Origin: Fastidiosipila sanguinis
Lineage (GTDB): Bacteria > Bacillota > Clostridia > Saccharofermentanales > Fastidiosipilaceae
Assembly: GCF_002998295.1 (NCBI RefSeq)
Contig: NZ_CP027226.1
Coordinates: 868,001-932,000, forward strand
Direction: 5' to 3'
Length of the DNA: 64,000 bases
The position numbers were made by a program, and so were the translations under genes. The notes beneath the pieces were generated by a model. It ran no database searches and was not told where the DNA came from. It worked only from the letters and a program-made list of their open reading frames with translations. Position 1 is the first letter of the stretch, and each line of letters opens with the position of its first letter. Below are positions 45,109-56,965 of the stretch, one piece after another.

Positions 45109-46503
45109 TTATATCTTGGTAAATCTTTTAATATCAGTGTCTGTAGCATATTTAAGACGAAGATAGTATTTCTCGCCATTTTCCATTTTGTCGCCAGTTG
45201 CTACACTGAAAGTCCAGGTTCTATTTCCAATGGTATGGAAGTATTTCTTAGCTATCCATTTTCTACCTTTCTTTGGGTGTCTACGAACGCACCAGGGCCA
45301 CAAGCTTTTATATATTTCATAATCAAGTTTTTCAAAGGCTTTAGATGAAACATTATATTTATGATAGTTTACCCAACCTATAATGATTGGATTTAATTTT
45401 CTAATCAAAATTTCTTGTTTCATTGACGGATTATCTTTTATGATTCGTCTGATTTTATCGACAATAGCCTTGAAGTTCTTATCAGATGGTTTTGTAAGCA
45501 ACTTATCTTTATACATCCTAATATTAACTCCAAGAAAATCAAAACCGTCATTTATGTGTGTTATGAGTGTCTTTTCCTCTGATAATTCTAAACCTCTTTC
45601 AGCCAAGAATTTTACAATGATTGGTTTTACACCATTTTCAAGCAATTCTGCACTTTCCCCTGTAACGATGAAATCATCTGCATATCTAACAAAGTTAACC
45701 TTTGGGAAATATGTTTTCTTATTTACTGTTCTTCTATGGTATTTCTCTTTGATTGCTTTTTCTAAACCATCTAATACCATATTGGAAATAATAGGTGATA
45801 TTGGCGAGCCTTGGGGGCTTCCTATTTCTGTTGGAAATAGTTTTTGTTTTTCTATATATCCACACTCAAGCCAGAGTTTTAATAATTTCTTGTTCATTGG
45901 GATATTATTTAATATCCATTCATGACTTATATTATCAAAACAACCTTTTATATCTCCCTCAAGTACCCATTTTGCAGATTTCTTTTTATTGAGTGATGTA
46001 AAACACTGCTCGATAGCATCTTGTGTACATCTTTTTGCCCTAAATCCATAAGAATTAGGGTCAGCAGTAGTTTCTGCTATGGGTTCAAGTGCAAATTTAT
46101 ATAGGGTTTGCATTGCTCTATCTGTCATTGTAGGAATGCTGAGAGGTCTTTTCTTGCCATTTTTCTTTGGTATATACACTCTTTTAAGAGGCTTAGGTTT
46201 ATATCCTCTTAAATTTAACTTTTCTATCGCCTTATACTTTGCCTGTGGTGTTAGCCATAATTCGCCATCTACACCACTTGTTTTCTTGCCTTGATTTTCA
46301 GTTACCCTCTTAATAGCCAAGGCTTTTGCATAAAATGAAGTTGTGAGTAAATGTTGTAAAGATTTTACCTTTCCATATTTACTCATTTTCCACGCTTTCA
46401 CAATACGCATTTGTAGTTTTTTAACATAGCTTTCTGCTAGAGAAAAATCTATACTTTCCCAGTCTTTAGCTCTGTTAGTAGTAGCACACATTTTACTGTT
46501 CAT
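45109..46503 (-). CDS. ltrA: Group II intron reverse transcriptase/maturase (LtrA-type)
   Basis: The start at 46503 (MNSKMCATTNRAKDW) has AAGGAG; the frame extends further up without a site. The 464-aa protein has the RT fingers (RPLSIPTMTDRAMQ), the QGSPISPIISN motif, the catalytic YADD in FVRYADDFIVTG, and the maturase domain X (about 330-425). It ends where the HNH domain should begin. RT and maturase regions look whole, so splicing should still be assisted; mobility without HNH cleavage may be reduced or use nascent strands. Confidence 0.92.
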   Translation of the reverse strand: MNSKMCATTNRAKDWESIDFSLAESYVKKLQMRIVKAWKMSKYGKVKSLQHLLTTSFYAKALAIKRVTENQGKKTSGVDGELWLTPQAKYKAIEKLNLRGYKPKPLKRVYIPKKNGKKRPLSIPTMTDRAMQTLYKFALEPIAETTADPNSYGFRAKRCTQDAIEQCFTSLNKKKSAKWVLEGDIKGCFDNISHEWILNNIPMNKKLLKLWLECGYIEKQKLFPTEIGSPQGSPISPIISNMVLDGLEKAIKEKYHRRTVNKKTYFPKVNFVRYADDFIVTGESAELLENGVKPIIVKFLAERGLELSEEKTLITHINDGFDFLGVNIRMYKDKLLTKPSDKNFKAIVDKIRRIIKDNPSMKQEILIRKLNPIIIGWVNYHKYNVSSKAFEKLDYEIYKSLWPWCVRRHPKKGRKWIAKKYFHTIGNRTWTFSVATGDKMENGEKYYLRLKYATDTDIKRFTKI

Positions 46504-47079
46504 TTGCTTTCTCCTTTCAAAAATTCTACAAGTTCTCTTGTGATTAAAAACCAAATGAAAGTCTGCACTCTTTCAAGTTAGGGCAAATTTTGAACCCCTA
46601 TCCATCTCATTACAAGATGGCATTCGCTTTTTCCATTCTCCTTTACCTGCACCATTATCAGCATTTCTTACGATTTGCCTTGCCTTATGGCAATAGTACA
46701 GGCTTACCATGTTTCACTTAATTAACATTGATAACTTAGGCTCTACCTCTCTGCCGGTAGTCTTTTTGTCCGTGTAATCCCACTGTGGAAAGGATTATCC
46801 GACTACACACCATTTTGGTTCAGGCTTATCAGCAACTTTAGCCTGTTCGCCTTAACGACATTTATCAGTAGTTCACATATGTTAGCCATATTATCAAGCC
46901 TCGCTCCCTAACCACCTTGTTGCTGGCAGTTTCGGTATCCCCTCACGGTTTTACCTCAAGTAGGGCTACTTTAATATCGGCTTACCACACCTAAGTGCAG
47001 TCGATACTCGGCTCAACTAACGGAATAGTTGGTTTGGTCATCATGCCAAACAGTTAAATTAAGCGACTTCATGTCGCAC

Positions 47080-50000
47080 CCACAAATAAGAATCAAAGGT
47101 ATTTTCTGTGACATATCTAAAGATATTTACCTTATCATTTTCATTACCTTGACGAACAATTCTACCACTTCTTTGCTCTAGGTCAGACGGTCTCCATGGG
47201 ACGTCTAAATCGTGTAAGGCTATTAATTTATTCTGTACATTTGTACCTGCTCCCATTTTTTGAGTAGAGCCTAATAATACTCTTACTTCTCCTCTTCTTA
47301 CCTTAGAGAATAGTTCATCTTTTTGTTTGTCTGTATCTGCTTCGTGGATAAAGGCTATTTCTTCTTTTGGTATTCCCATATTCACTAGCTTGTTTCTAAT
47401 ATCATCATAGATATTAAATTCTCCATCTCCTTTTGGTGTAGACATATCTGAAAATACTAATTGTGTCGATGAATTTTCTTTTGTCTTATCCCAGATCGAA
47501 AAGATATTTTTTACACATACATTTACCTTTGAATTAGGATCATCGGGTAGTAGTGGATTTATTAATCTTTGGTCAAGGGCAAGTTTTTTACCATCATTTG
47601 TAATCTTTAACATATTATCTTCTGTTGGTTCTACTTGGTTATTTCTAACTGCGTCAGCTCTTTCTGAAATAGCTTCTAATATTTCTTTTTGTTCTTCAGT
47701 AGGTTTTGTTTTAATAACTTCAAAATTTGCTTCAGGAACTGGCAAATTTAACATATCTGAAGTCTTTATATCTGCTACTTCTTTAAACATAGACATCAAC
47801 TCTGGCAAGTTATAAAACTTCGAAAATCTTGTCTTTTGCCTATATCCAGTGCCTTCTGGAGATAATTCAAAGGTGTTTTCTGTTTCTCCAAAAGTAGAAG
47901 CCCAAGCGTCAAAATGTTCTAATCCTCTTGCCTTTAAATCGTCATATTGAAGATATCTTTGCATGGTATAAAGCTCTGTCATTGAATTTGATATCGGTGT
48001 ACCAGTAGCAAATACAACTCCCTTTCCATCTGTCATTTCATCCATATACCTACATTTCATATACATATCTGAAGACTTAAAGGCTTCACTCTGACTTATA
48101 CCCGCAACATTTCTCATTTTAGTATGCAAGAATAAGTTTTTGTAATTATGAGCTTCGTCTATAAATAACTTATCTACTCCTAATTCTTCAAAGGTTATTA
48201 CATCATCTTTTTTAAAGTCATCGTTTAGCTTTTCAAGTCTTACCAAGAGTTTCTTCTTTGTCTTTTCCAGTTGTTTTACAGTGAAATTTTCCCCTCTATT
48301 TCTTTTGTTCTCATCAATAAAGGAAACTATGTCATCTATTTGATCTTGTATATGCCTTACCTGATACTCCTTAGACATTGATATTTTTTCAAATTGAGAG
48401 TGTCCTATGATAACTGCATCATATTCTCCCGTTGCAATCCTACCAATAAATCTTTTCCTATTTTTTGGTTGAAAGTCTTTTTTATCGGCCACCATAATAT
48501 TTGCTGACGGATATAACTGCATAAACTCTCTACCAATTTGAGTGGTTAGATGGTTAGGAACTACAAATAATGACTTACTTGCAAGTCCTAACTTTTTAGA
48601 TTCCATAGCAGAAGCTACCATTTCAAAAGTTTTTCCTGCTCCTACTACATGGGCAAGTAGTGTATTTCCACCATAAAGAGTCCTTGCTATGGCGTTTTTC
48701 TGATGTTCTCTAAGTCTGATTTCAGTATTCATTCCATCAAAAGTTAAGTTAGAGCCATCAAACTCTCTATTTCTAATTGAATTGAATTTTTCATTATAAA
48801 TCTTCTCTAGCCTATATCTTCTATCAGGATCTTCAAATATCCAATTCTTAAATTCTTCTTTAATCAGTTCTTGCTTTTGACTTGCAAGCATGGTTTCTTT
48901 TTTATTTAATACAGAGGTCTTAGAACCATCATCATTTATTACTTGGTCAAATACCTTCGTATCTTTTAGATTAAGAGCATTTTCAATTAGCTTATAGGCA
49001 TTCACTCTATTTGTACCATAAGTCATGTTAGCAAGGTCATTAGTTGAATCAACACTTTTACCTTCAATGTTCCATTCACTTGTATGTGGTGAGAACCTAA
49101 CATTTATATTCCACCTATCATAACCAGGTGTTTTTAAAAGATTAAAAGTAAAGTCTTCTATATCTTTTTGAGGTATCCAAGTTGCTCCTAACCTTACATT
49201 TATATCAGAAGCAGTTAGTTCTTCAGGCATAACTTCTTGTAATTTTTCTCTTTGATATTTGAGTTTGCCTAACTCGTTTAATAATGTGTCTTTCTTTTCA
49301 GAAGGTGCTAAATCTATTACATTTTCAATTTCTCCGATATATGAATTGAGGTAGCCAATTTTTTCTCTGATATTACCACTTAAATATTCATCAGCCGATA
49401 CATATGAAAAATGAAATGGATCGTCATTGTCAAAGTTCTCAAAGGGCATTCTGTTATTTATTAGGTCTATGTCCTTAATGTCTAAAAATATCTCGCCCTC
49501 AAGCTCACCAATTAAGGTGTCCCTATCTTTACTTGTGATAGATTCCATATATTCAAAGTCTACATATCCTTTTTGTGAAACTGATAAGACTAAGGCTTCA
49601 AGGGAAGTATCTACATGGTCTACTACCCTTGCCTTTGTGATCGTTCTTTTTGAGAATATATCGCTCTTAGCTTTGAAATTATCCTCATCATCAAGTATTT
49701 CTATTGATGAAACTAAAGGAAAGTTTGAGTCTTCCTTTAAGGCTCTAGTGTTTGATAAGGAGTTAATAAATCCATGTTTCTTTGAAAAGTTATCATAGAC
49801 TTCATTTAACTTTGCTTGTGATTCTTTTATTTCTTCGTCTGAAAAATCTTCCTTTTGCTTTTCTATTACATCTTTTAAAGCATTCATTACATCAAGATAA
49901 TCTTTTATCTTTTCTTTATTTTTATCTGATATATTCTGCTTAATTAAGACTGAATTTTCTCTTAGGTAGACCTCTTCATCAATAATGGTATAGGAAAAAT

Positions 50001-53000
50001 TCTTAACATCATCTGTCGCTGGTAAACTTAATTCTTCATCTTCCAATAGTTCAACCTCTTCATATTTTGAATTTGAAGATATTTCCTTACTTGCAAGATC
50101 CATTAAATCTTTTAAATTTTCGTCTTCTTTTTCATCACAAGTGATAGTATTCCCAAATCTGCCAGATACTTCTTTCATATCCCCTAATACCATTTGAGGA
50201 TTATCTATAAAGTATTTATTATAGGTCAAACCCTTTTTATCAGTCGCTAGGTGTATCCAATCGTCATCTCTTTCTATAACTGAATCTCTCTTCTTTAGAA
50301 AAATAATATCTGAAGTAACTTCTGTACCAGCAAGTCCTTTAAATGTTGTATTAGGAAGTCTCATAGCTCCTAAAAACTCACATCTTGCATTAATATATTT
50401 TCTAACAGATTCATCTTTTTTATCCATAGTTCCAGATGATGTTATAAAGGCAATAATTCCTCCATTCCTAACCTTATCTATTGACTTTGCAAAAAAATAA
50501 TCGTGAATCAGAAAGTTATTTCTGTTATATTCACGATCGTTAACTTTAAAATCACCAAAGGGAACATTTCCTATAACTAAATCGAAAAAGTTATTTGAGA
50601 AGTTTGTTTCTTCAAAGCCTTTAATCTGAATATTAGCTTCAGGATAAAGTTCTCTTGCTATTCTTCCGCTTAGACTATCTTTTTCTACTCCATAAACTTT
50701 AGAGCTTCGTATTTCACTTGGCATATTACCAATGAAATTACCAACTCCCGCAGACGGTTCAAGGATATTCCCAGTCTTAAATCCCATATCCGTTAGAGTC
50801 TTATATATTCCATCCATTACCTCTCTAGGTGTATAAAAGGATGTTAAAGTAGACTCTTTAGCATTCAAATACTCATCATTTGTTAGATTTTCTTTTAAAA
50901 TATTTCTTGCTTCAAGCCATTGACCTCCCTTTTCTTCATCAAAGACATCGGCAAGACCACCCCAACCTAGATAGTCAGCAAGATAGGCTTGTTCATACTC
51001 TCTTGGACTCCTATTTTCATTTTCAAGTCTTTTTAGCATTTTAATAGCTTTGATATTTTTATCTAGTCTTTCTGATGGTGTAAGGTATTCCGAGTAGATA
51101 TGATTTTTCAAGTCATAATTTCTAGCAAAACTTAGTCTTTCCTTGTTAGGTTCATAGCCTAGATTTTTTAAATCTTCTTTTCCCCTCAATAAGTTTTCAG
51201 CTGAATCTCTTGGGACATTGTACCTATCCATCATTTGGTCAATTTCTGGATTGTGGTTATCAATAAAGCTTTCTTGCTCTACTTGTCTTTCAATTTGTTT
51301 TTCATGCTCAAATAATTTGTATATCTCGTAATTTCCACTATCTAAAAGGTCATCAATCTTTCTACTTTCTTCAAATGTTTCACCCTTATATAAAGGATAT
51401 TCTTCCCCATTAATTTCTACTTTAGTTCCAGTTTCAATCAAGTTAATTCCATCAAAGATCTTCTCATCTTCTAAAATAAATTCCTTACCAACCTTTACTG
51501 CTAGTTTTTCTGATGTTTGACTTAGATTTTCAAAGATTTCTTCAAGGTATGAATCGTTTCTATATGGAATTACCTCCGAACCCCTAATCATACCTCCCAT
51601 ATATTCCATATTATCTCTGATAGTGATAGTTTTAAGTCCTCCACTTAATTCATCAAAATCTGTAATAGTAAAGTCCTTATCTTTATATCTAACCTGATCC
51701 CCTATCTTAAATTTAGGCTCTATCTTTTCTTTAACTTCTTCTTGTAAAGATTTTTCCTCACTTAGTGCAACTTGTTCTTCTAAATATGAAAATTCACGCT
51801 CATTTACTTCTTCACCATCACCAAGGTCAATCCTATAATGTTCGACAACTTCTCCGTCTACATAGTGGTCAAAATAGAATTTGAAATATCCGATATAATC
51901 ATCTGTCATTTCTCCAAATTCATTTTCTCCATGAGTTAGATTATGGTCTTTAACATCTATATCTTTTTGTCTTAGGACATTAATTAAATCTTTAGTTACT
52001 ATCTGTCCACTATAATCGGGAACTAATTCGTGGTTTTCATTAAATTCTACAATCCAGTAATCTTTCCTGTTTTCAGTGTTTTTGTCATCAAAAAAAGAAG
52101 CTTCATCAGCTTCCTTTTCTTGTCTTATTTCATTTTCTAAGCTTCCACGTATTCCTTCATTGCCATTCTCTTCACTGTTGCCATTAAGTTGTTCATCTGT
52201 CCTTGGTATTCCTCTGGATTCTCTCTCATCATCTTCTCTGTCAATCCTTGTGCTTTCATCATCTTGACTTTCTCTCTCTTGATAAAGTCCACTGCCTGAT
52301 TCTGAATTTTTTTCAGATGGTTCAAAAGTGTTTTCTCCTCGTACATTTCCTGAAGCTTCTTCCAGTTCTCCATGTCCTCGCTCCCTACCAGGTAAGACAG
52401 TCTTAGAACTGCGTATGTCGGATTCGGAAATCTCTCCATAAATTCCAGATCCTTCTCCATCATGTCCAAGGTTTTCTCTTCGATCTTCATTGCTATTTCC
52501 TCTGTCGCTTCCATCTGTGAAAACTCGTCCATCTCTACTTCTTGACCTATCATCTCGTCTATATAAATCATTTTGACCTCCTCTATCTTCATTTATATTT
52601 TCTATATCTCTATTATAGTCGGCATCGGCCCTTTCTGTCAGCAGCCTAGCACGATCTATTTCCTTAGATTTTTCTATTGTTCTATCTATAATAGATTCGC
52701 TAACCCTTGATATTACAAGACCTATCTGTTCTAAAGAAATAGTATTAATCCTAGAAAAATTATTTTTTAAATTTTCCATATCCATAGGATAGACTGTATT
52801 AAACCTATTAGCTACCGCATAGGATATTGAGTCCCTCATAAACTTTTCAAAACTTAGTCTATCCTCTATATCTATTCTCAAATCAGCAAGAGCCAAGTTA
52901 ATATATTCATCTCCATAAATTCGACTTAAAGAAAATATATTTTCATTGAGTGAATCACTAGCTTCAAATGAAGAATCTCTTATTATTTCTTTTAAAGCCT

Positions 53001-53355
53001 CGTTATGATTTTCGTGGTCAAACTGCCATAAGCTAACCTCATTAATATTCCTATCCATTGATGTGGTCTGACTAACATCAAAAATATATGAAACTTTTTT
53101 GTTTACATCACTTCCAACTAAAATTGGAATACCCTTTTGACCCCTCATAACAACTCTGCCAAAATATTTCTTCCACATATCAAAAGTCGCACAAGCTCTA
53201 GCTTCAGGTTCTTTGTTGTATATACTTAGTTGGCTAGAAAAATCATACTTCTGATTATTGCCTATAACCTTTAAGAGTTTTAAATATTCTTTTTCATCTT
53301 GCAAAACTTCATACTTTATAGCTTCTTGTATATTCTTAAAATCATTTACTTGCAT
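47080..53355 (-). CDS. Giant ArdC-like/N6-methylase/SNF2-type helicase, 5' exon
   Basis: The exon encodes 2092 residues. An ArdC-like N-terminus (about 1-230; [23 protein letters not shown]) is followed by an acidic low-complexity stretch (about 250-430) and LPD-like segments. A methylase core has EPSAGVGNF near 866 and NVPFGDF near 930. A superfamily-2 motor has [11 protein letters not shown] near 1568, [10 protein letters not shown] near 1730 and [10 protein letters not shown] ... [11 protein letters not shown] near the end. These are standard late proteins of CD1107/Tn1549-type elements. They probably protect incoming DNA by methylation and anti-restriction and remodel it. The frame ends exactly at the intron. 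It overlaps the methylase gene by 14 bp. Confidence 0.92.
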
Positions 53356-54307
53356 TTCCTACCTCCATTCTACGAATTTCTTTTATAATAGCCATTAAAA
53401 CATCAACCACAATTGAATTGCCGGCCTGCTTATATAGCTTGCTTGAAGTACAATTTTTTCTTCTTGGATGTGCTTCTTCTAGTTTGTTAATATCACTGTC
53501 ATCAAAACCCATGAGTCTTAGGCATTCTCTTTCTGTTAAATACCTGTACTGACCTTTTCCAATATCTATTATTCCAGAATTGGGTACTCTCATCTGTTTT
53601 GTAGAAATAGTATAAGAAAAATCTTTAATCACTTTCAGTCGCCCTCTAAAACTATTATCTATGCTTTTATTTAAAAATTTCAGCATATAAGGTTGAGTCA
53701 TTGTGTAAAGTTCACTTACATCCTTTTCTAAAAATTCACTTAGTGGTCTTGTTTCTTTCCTCTCCAATTTATTAAAAGAAAAGTTATTTTCTCCAAATTG
53801 TGAAACAACAAATATCCTCTCCCTTTTTTGAGGTATCCCAAAGTCCATTGCATTTAAGATTTCATATTTGCTTTTATATCCAAGGTTTTCTAGCTCTTTT
53901 AGATAAATAAAAAAGGAGTCCCTCATATTTCTATCAAGGACTCCCTTTACATTTTCCCAAATTATCCATTTAGGTTTATCTTTCATTTCTTTTATTATTC
54001 TAATTGTTTCAAATAGTAGGCTTGATCTAGTTCCTGAATTTTTAACTCCTCCCTGCTTTTTTCCAATTCTTGAAAAGTCTTGGCAAGGACTTCCATGCAT
54101 AACTAAGTCTATCCTCTCATTAGGAGCTTTATATCCTACTACTGATTTTGGCTTATAATCTTCTCCATAAAGTGCGTTGTATGATTTAACACAAGCCTTA
54201 TCTATTTCTACATAATCAACTACTTCATAAGGTATCTTTAAATTAATAAGAGCCTTTCTAATAGCACCTATGCCACCGAAAAGCTCTAATATTTTTACCT
54301 TATTCAT
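53342..54307 (-). CDS. DNA (cytosine-5) methyltransferase
   Basis: This 321-aa protein has motif [15 protein letters not shown], motif [11 protein letters not shown] with catalytic Cys75, motif VI ENV at 118-120, and motifs IX-X at the end ([14 protein letters not shown]). The target-recognition region lies between about 190 and 270. No restriction partner is next to it, so it is probably an orphan methylase that protects the element in new hosts. It overlaps both neighbours (topoisomerase and helicase) by a few bases. Confidence 0.93.
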   Translation of the reverse strand: MNKVKILELFGGIGAIRKALINLKIPYEVVDYVEIDKACVKSYNALYGEDYKPKSVVGYKAPNERIDLVMHGSPCQDFSRIGKKQGGVKNSGTRSSLLFETIRIIKEMKDKPKWIIWENVKGVLDRNMRDSFFIYLKELENLGYKSKYEILNAMDFGIPQKRERIFVVSQFGENNFSFNKLERKETRPLSEFLEKDVSELYTMTQPYMLKFLNKSIDNSFRGRLKVIKDFSYTISTKQMRVPNSGIIDIGKGQYRYLTERECLRLMGFDDSDINKLEEAHPRRKNCTSSKLYKQAGNSIVVDVLMAIIKEIRRMEVGNASK

Positions 54308-56021
54308 TTAGATTATTCTTGTACCTATCTACAAGCTCCCTTATACTATCTTCTATTTCTCTTAAAAAGTCTTCTTTATCTACTTCGCCAGAGCTAATCT
54401 TTGCAAGTTTCATTTCCCATTCAGATGTTGTTTCTGCCGACTTAAACTTATCCTCTACAATTGATACAAGTCTATTGCCTTTTTCTGTTACAAGTAGATT
54501 TTTCTTATCTCTTCTTATAAGGTCCTTATGGATAAGATTTTCAATAATTCCTGCTCTTGTAGCTGGTGTTCCTAAGCCTTTTCTTTCTACTTCTATGTCT
54601 TTATCCAAGGATTCCACTCCTGCACTCTCCATAGCCTTTAAAAGTGTATCTTCATTATAATGACTTGGAGCTTTGGTAAATTTCTCCAATATGTTTTTAG
54701 AAGTGAGCTTAATTTTATCTCCAGTCTTTACATCTGGTAATTCATTTTCTTGTCTTTCCTTTCCATAAGGCTTTAGATACTTGGTATAACCCTCATCGAT
54801 TACAGTCTTGCCACTTGCATTGAAGTTAAATTTATCATATTCATATCTGATTTTTCTGCTAGATTCCTTTAAATTATCCGAACATGAAGCAAGTAATTTA
54901 TTCTTAATTAGATTATAGATTTTGCTTTCTTTATCAGATAAATCTTTGGCTTTTCCAATGCCTGATATAGTAGGAATAATTGCATAGTGGTCTGTAACCT
55001 TAGATGAATTAAAAATAGACTTAAAGTTTGATTCGTTGATTTTAAAATCTTCTTCAAATCCTTCTAATAATTCTTTCATAGTATTAACCATATCATCGGT
55101 TAAATGCCTACTATCTGTTCTTGGATATGTGATTAGCTTTTTTTCATACAAGCCTTGTGCCAGGTTTAAAGTGTCATTTGCTGAATATCCAAAATATTTG
55201 TTTGCTTCTCTTTGTAAGGTAGTGAGATCATAAGGTTTATCTGGTCTTGTGCTTATTTCTTTATCTTCTACCTCTGTAATAACTATTTCATCTTCTAGCA
55301 AGTTTAAAAGTTGCTCTGCAACTTCAATTTTATCAATCCTATCTGATACAAGTTTTAATCCTCCATAAGATAGGTCAACTGTATAATATTTTTGCTTCTT
55401 AAACAGGTTTATTTCACTATCCCTTTTAGCTATTAAATATAGAGTTGGAGTTTGTACTCTACCGACTGAATATGTTTCCTTGTAAATGCAAGAATAAAGC
55501 CTACTTAAATTCATTCCTACCAACCAATCGGCAATGGCTCTTGCACTTGCTGATCTACATAAGTCTTCAAAATTTTCTCCACTTTTAAGATTTCTAAAGC
55601 CATCTTCAATAGCTTTATTTTCCATTGAAGATATCCAAAGTCTTTGAATCTTCTTCTTACATTTAGCTTGATTATATACAAGCCTAAAAATAAGCTCTCC
55701 TTCTCTTCCAGCATCACAAGCATTTATAACTGTGTCAATATTCTTATCGTTTAAAAGTTTCTTTAAAACTCCATATTGTTTCTTAGTGCTTTTAGATACT
55801 TCATAAATATATTCTTCTGGAATTATAGGAAGAGTGTCTATTGTCCATTTCTTCCATTTTTCATCGTGTCTTTCTGGACTTGCCATTTGAATTAAATGAC
55901 CTACACACCAAGAAACAATGTATCCACCTCCCTCATAATATCCGTTTTTTCTTGTCCTTGATCCAATTACTTTTGCAATTGTAACTGCTACACTTGGCTT
56001 TTCTGCTATTACTAATTTCAT
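54300..56021 (-). CDS. topB: DNA topoisomerase III (type IA)
   Basis: This 573-aa protein has an N-terminal TOPRIM domain (KLVIAEKPSVAVTIAKVIG; acidic NACDAGREGELIF near 110) and the central gate with active-site Tyr in TYPRTDSRHL near residue 297. The C-terminal domain IV part ends EDSIRELVDRYKNNL. It is slightly shorter than chromosomal TopB and lacks zinc fingers, as is usual for element-encoded copies. It likely resolves strand tangles during transfer replication. Overlaps the methylase start by 8 bp. Confidence 0.94.
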   Translation of the reverse strand: MKLVIAEKPSVAVTIAKVIGSRTRKNGYYEGGGYIVSWCVGHLIQMASPERHDEKWKKWTIDTLPIIPEEYIYEVSKSTKKQYGVLKKLLNDKNIDTVINACDAGREGELIFRLVYNQAKCKKKIQRLWISSMENKAIEDGFRNLKSGENFEDLCRSASARAIADWLVGMNLSRLYSCIYKETYSVGRVQTPTLYLIAKRDSEINLFKKQKYYTVDLSYGGLKLVSDRIDKIEVAEQLLNLLEDEIVITEVEDKEISTRPDKPYDLTTLQREANKYFGYSANDTLNLAQGLYEKKLITYPRTDSRHLTDDMVNTMKELLEGFEEDFKINESNFKSIFNSSKVTDHYAIIPTISGIGKAKDLSDKESKIYNLIKNKLLASCSDNLKESSRKIRYEYDKFNFNASGKTVIDEGYTKYLKPYGKERQENELPDVKTGDKIKLTSKNILEKFTKAPSHYNEDTLLKAMESAGVESLDKDIEVERKGLGTPATRAGIIENLIHKDLIRRDKKNLLVTEKGNRLVSIVEDKFKSAETTSEWEMKLAKISSGEVDKEDFLREIEDSIRELVDRYKNNLNE

Positions 56022-56084
56022 TCATACCTCCATAAATAAAAAAAGAGCGAAAGATTTCTCTCTCTCTCAAGCTTTTAAAAATTA

Positions 56085-56951
56085 TTATAATAGTTCATCA
56101 TCTTCATCATCTTCTGATGATTCTTCATGACTTTCATCATTGTCAGATCTATCTTCTGACTCACTAATATAATCCTCATCATCTTCTTCAAAGTCTTCCA
56201 ACATTTTGTCTTCTTTAGCTTTGACTACCTTAAAATAATATCCTGCTCCTACAACTCCTCCAATTACAAGTGCAACAATTAGAAATGAACCTATCCCGCT
56301 TTTCTTTTCTTCTTTTACTGGAACAGTCTTAGGTTCTTCTTTTTTTACTTCTTCTTTCTTAGGCTCTTCAACCTTTATAGTGTTTTTATCTTCTGATTCA
56401 ATCATATTAAGTAGGTCTTGCTCTCCTACTTCTGTCAATAATCTTACATTATCTTGATTTGATGAGTGATCTACTATTAGGTGCATAGTTTTTCCACTTT
56501 TGGTTTGAAATGTTAAGAATTGTCTTATATCTACTGGATTTTCTTTATCTTTTTCTGTATCTCCACTTGGTGTAATATCTTTTCCATTCCTATCTACATT
56601 TTCAATTACTGAACCTCTTGCCTTATTTTCTTGTGTCGCAAGATTATTTACTGCCTTTGTATTACCACCTTTTACAAGTGGGGTTTTCTTTGGAGGATTA
56701 TTTGAAGGCTTATTTGCTTCACTTGTATTACCTGGTATTCTTGGAACATCTTGATAAGGAATCTCTTCTTTTGATGGTGTAAAAACATCATCTTTCAACA
56801 TTTTTTCAAATTCTTCTTTTTGCGGTTCATATATTGACTCACTTTGATTCTCTATTTGTCCTTCATTTGTCATCGCAAATGTAGTTGCTGGTACTGTAAA
56901 TGTAAAAAGGAGTAACGCTATGGCTACTCCTCGTTTAATACTCTTATTCAT
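56085..56951 (-). CDS. DUF4366 (CD1107-type) membrane protein of the conjugation machine
   Basis: This 288-aa protein has a signal peptide (about 1-26), a low-complexity Asn/Pro/Lys region, and the family core DIRQFLTFQTKSGKTMHLIVDH (about 140-162). One C-terminal membrane helix follows (GSFLIVALVIGGVVGAGYYF, about 225-245) with a very acidic cytoplasmic tail. This is the arrangement named after CD1107 of Clostridioides difficile and found in nearly all elements of this type. Its place between the surface protein and topoisomerase is standard. Molecular role unknown. Confidence 0.88.
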   Translation of the reverse strand: MNKSIKRGVAIALLLFTFTVPATTFAMTNEGQIENQSESIYEPQKEEFEKMLKDDVFTPSKEEIPYQDVPRIPGNTSEANKPSNNPPKKTPLVKGGNTKAVNNLATQENKARGSVIENVDRNGKDITPSGDTEKDKENPVDIRQFLTFQTKSGKTMHLIVDHSSNQDNVRLLTEVGEQDLLNMIESEDKNTIKVEEPKKEEVKKEEPKTVPVKEEKKSGIGSFLIVALVIGGVVGAGYYFKVVKAKEDKMLEDFEEDDEDYISESEDRSDNDESHEESSEDDEDDELL

Positions 56952-56965
56952 TTTTCTATCCTTTC

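Larger units (their letters stand above)
44739..47079 (-). mobile_element. Group II intron, 2341 bp, inserted in the giant helicase gene
   Basis: The 5' end reads GTGCGACATGAAGTCGC directly after exon codons TTG TGG. The 3' end has a classical domain V, then domain VI, and closes CTACTCGAC before exon codons CAG ACA. GUGCG and final AC are the standard boundaries. Splicing restores the helicase frame exactly. Domains I-III occupy about 46504-47079, and a reverse transcriptase lies in domain IV. The HNH-bearing protein type suggests the chloroplast-like class, which I cannot verify. Confidence 0.93.

Noticed and set aside
52137-52592. A 151-aa acidic frame within the giant helicase
   Set aside because: It is an alternate frame of the low-complexity acidic stretch, without a ribosome site or neighbour logic.
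47059-53355. The helicase taken as a 2098-aa protein ending in RHEVA
   Set aside because: The last residues come from the start of the intron. The true exon ends at 47080 and continues after splicing at 44738.
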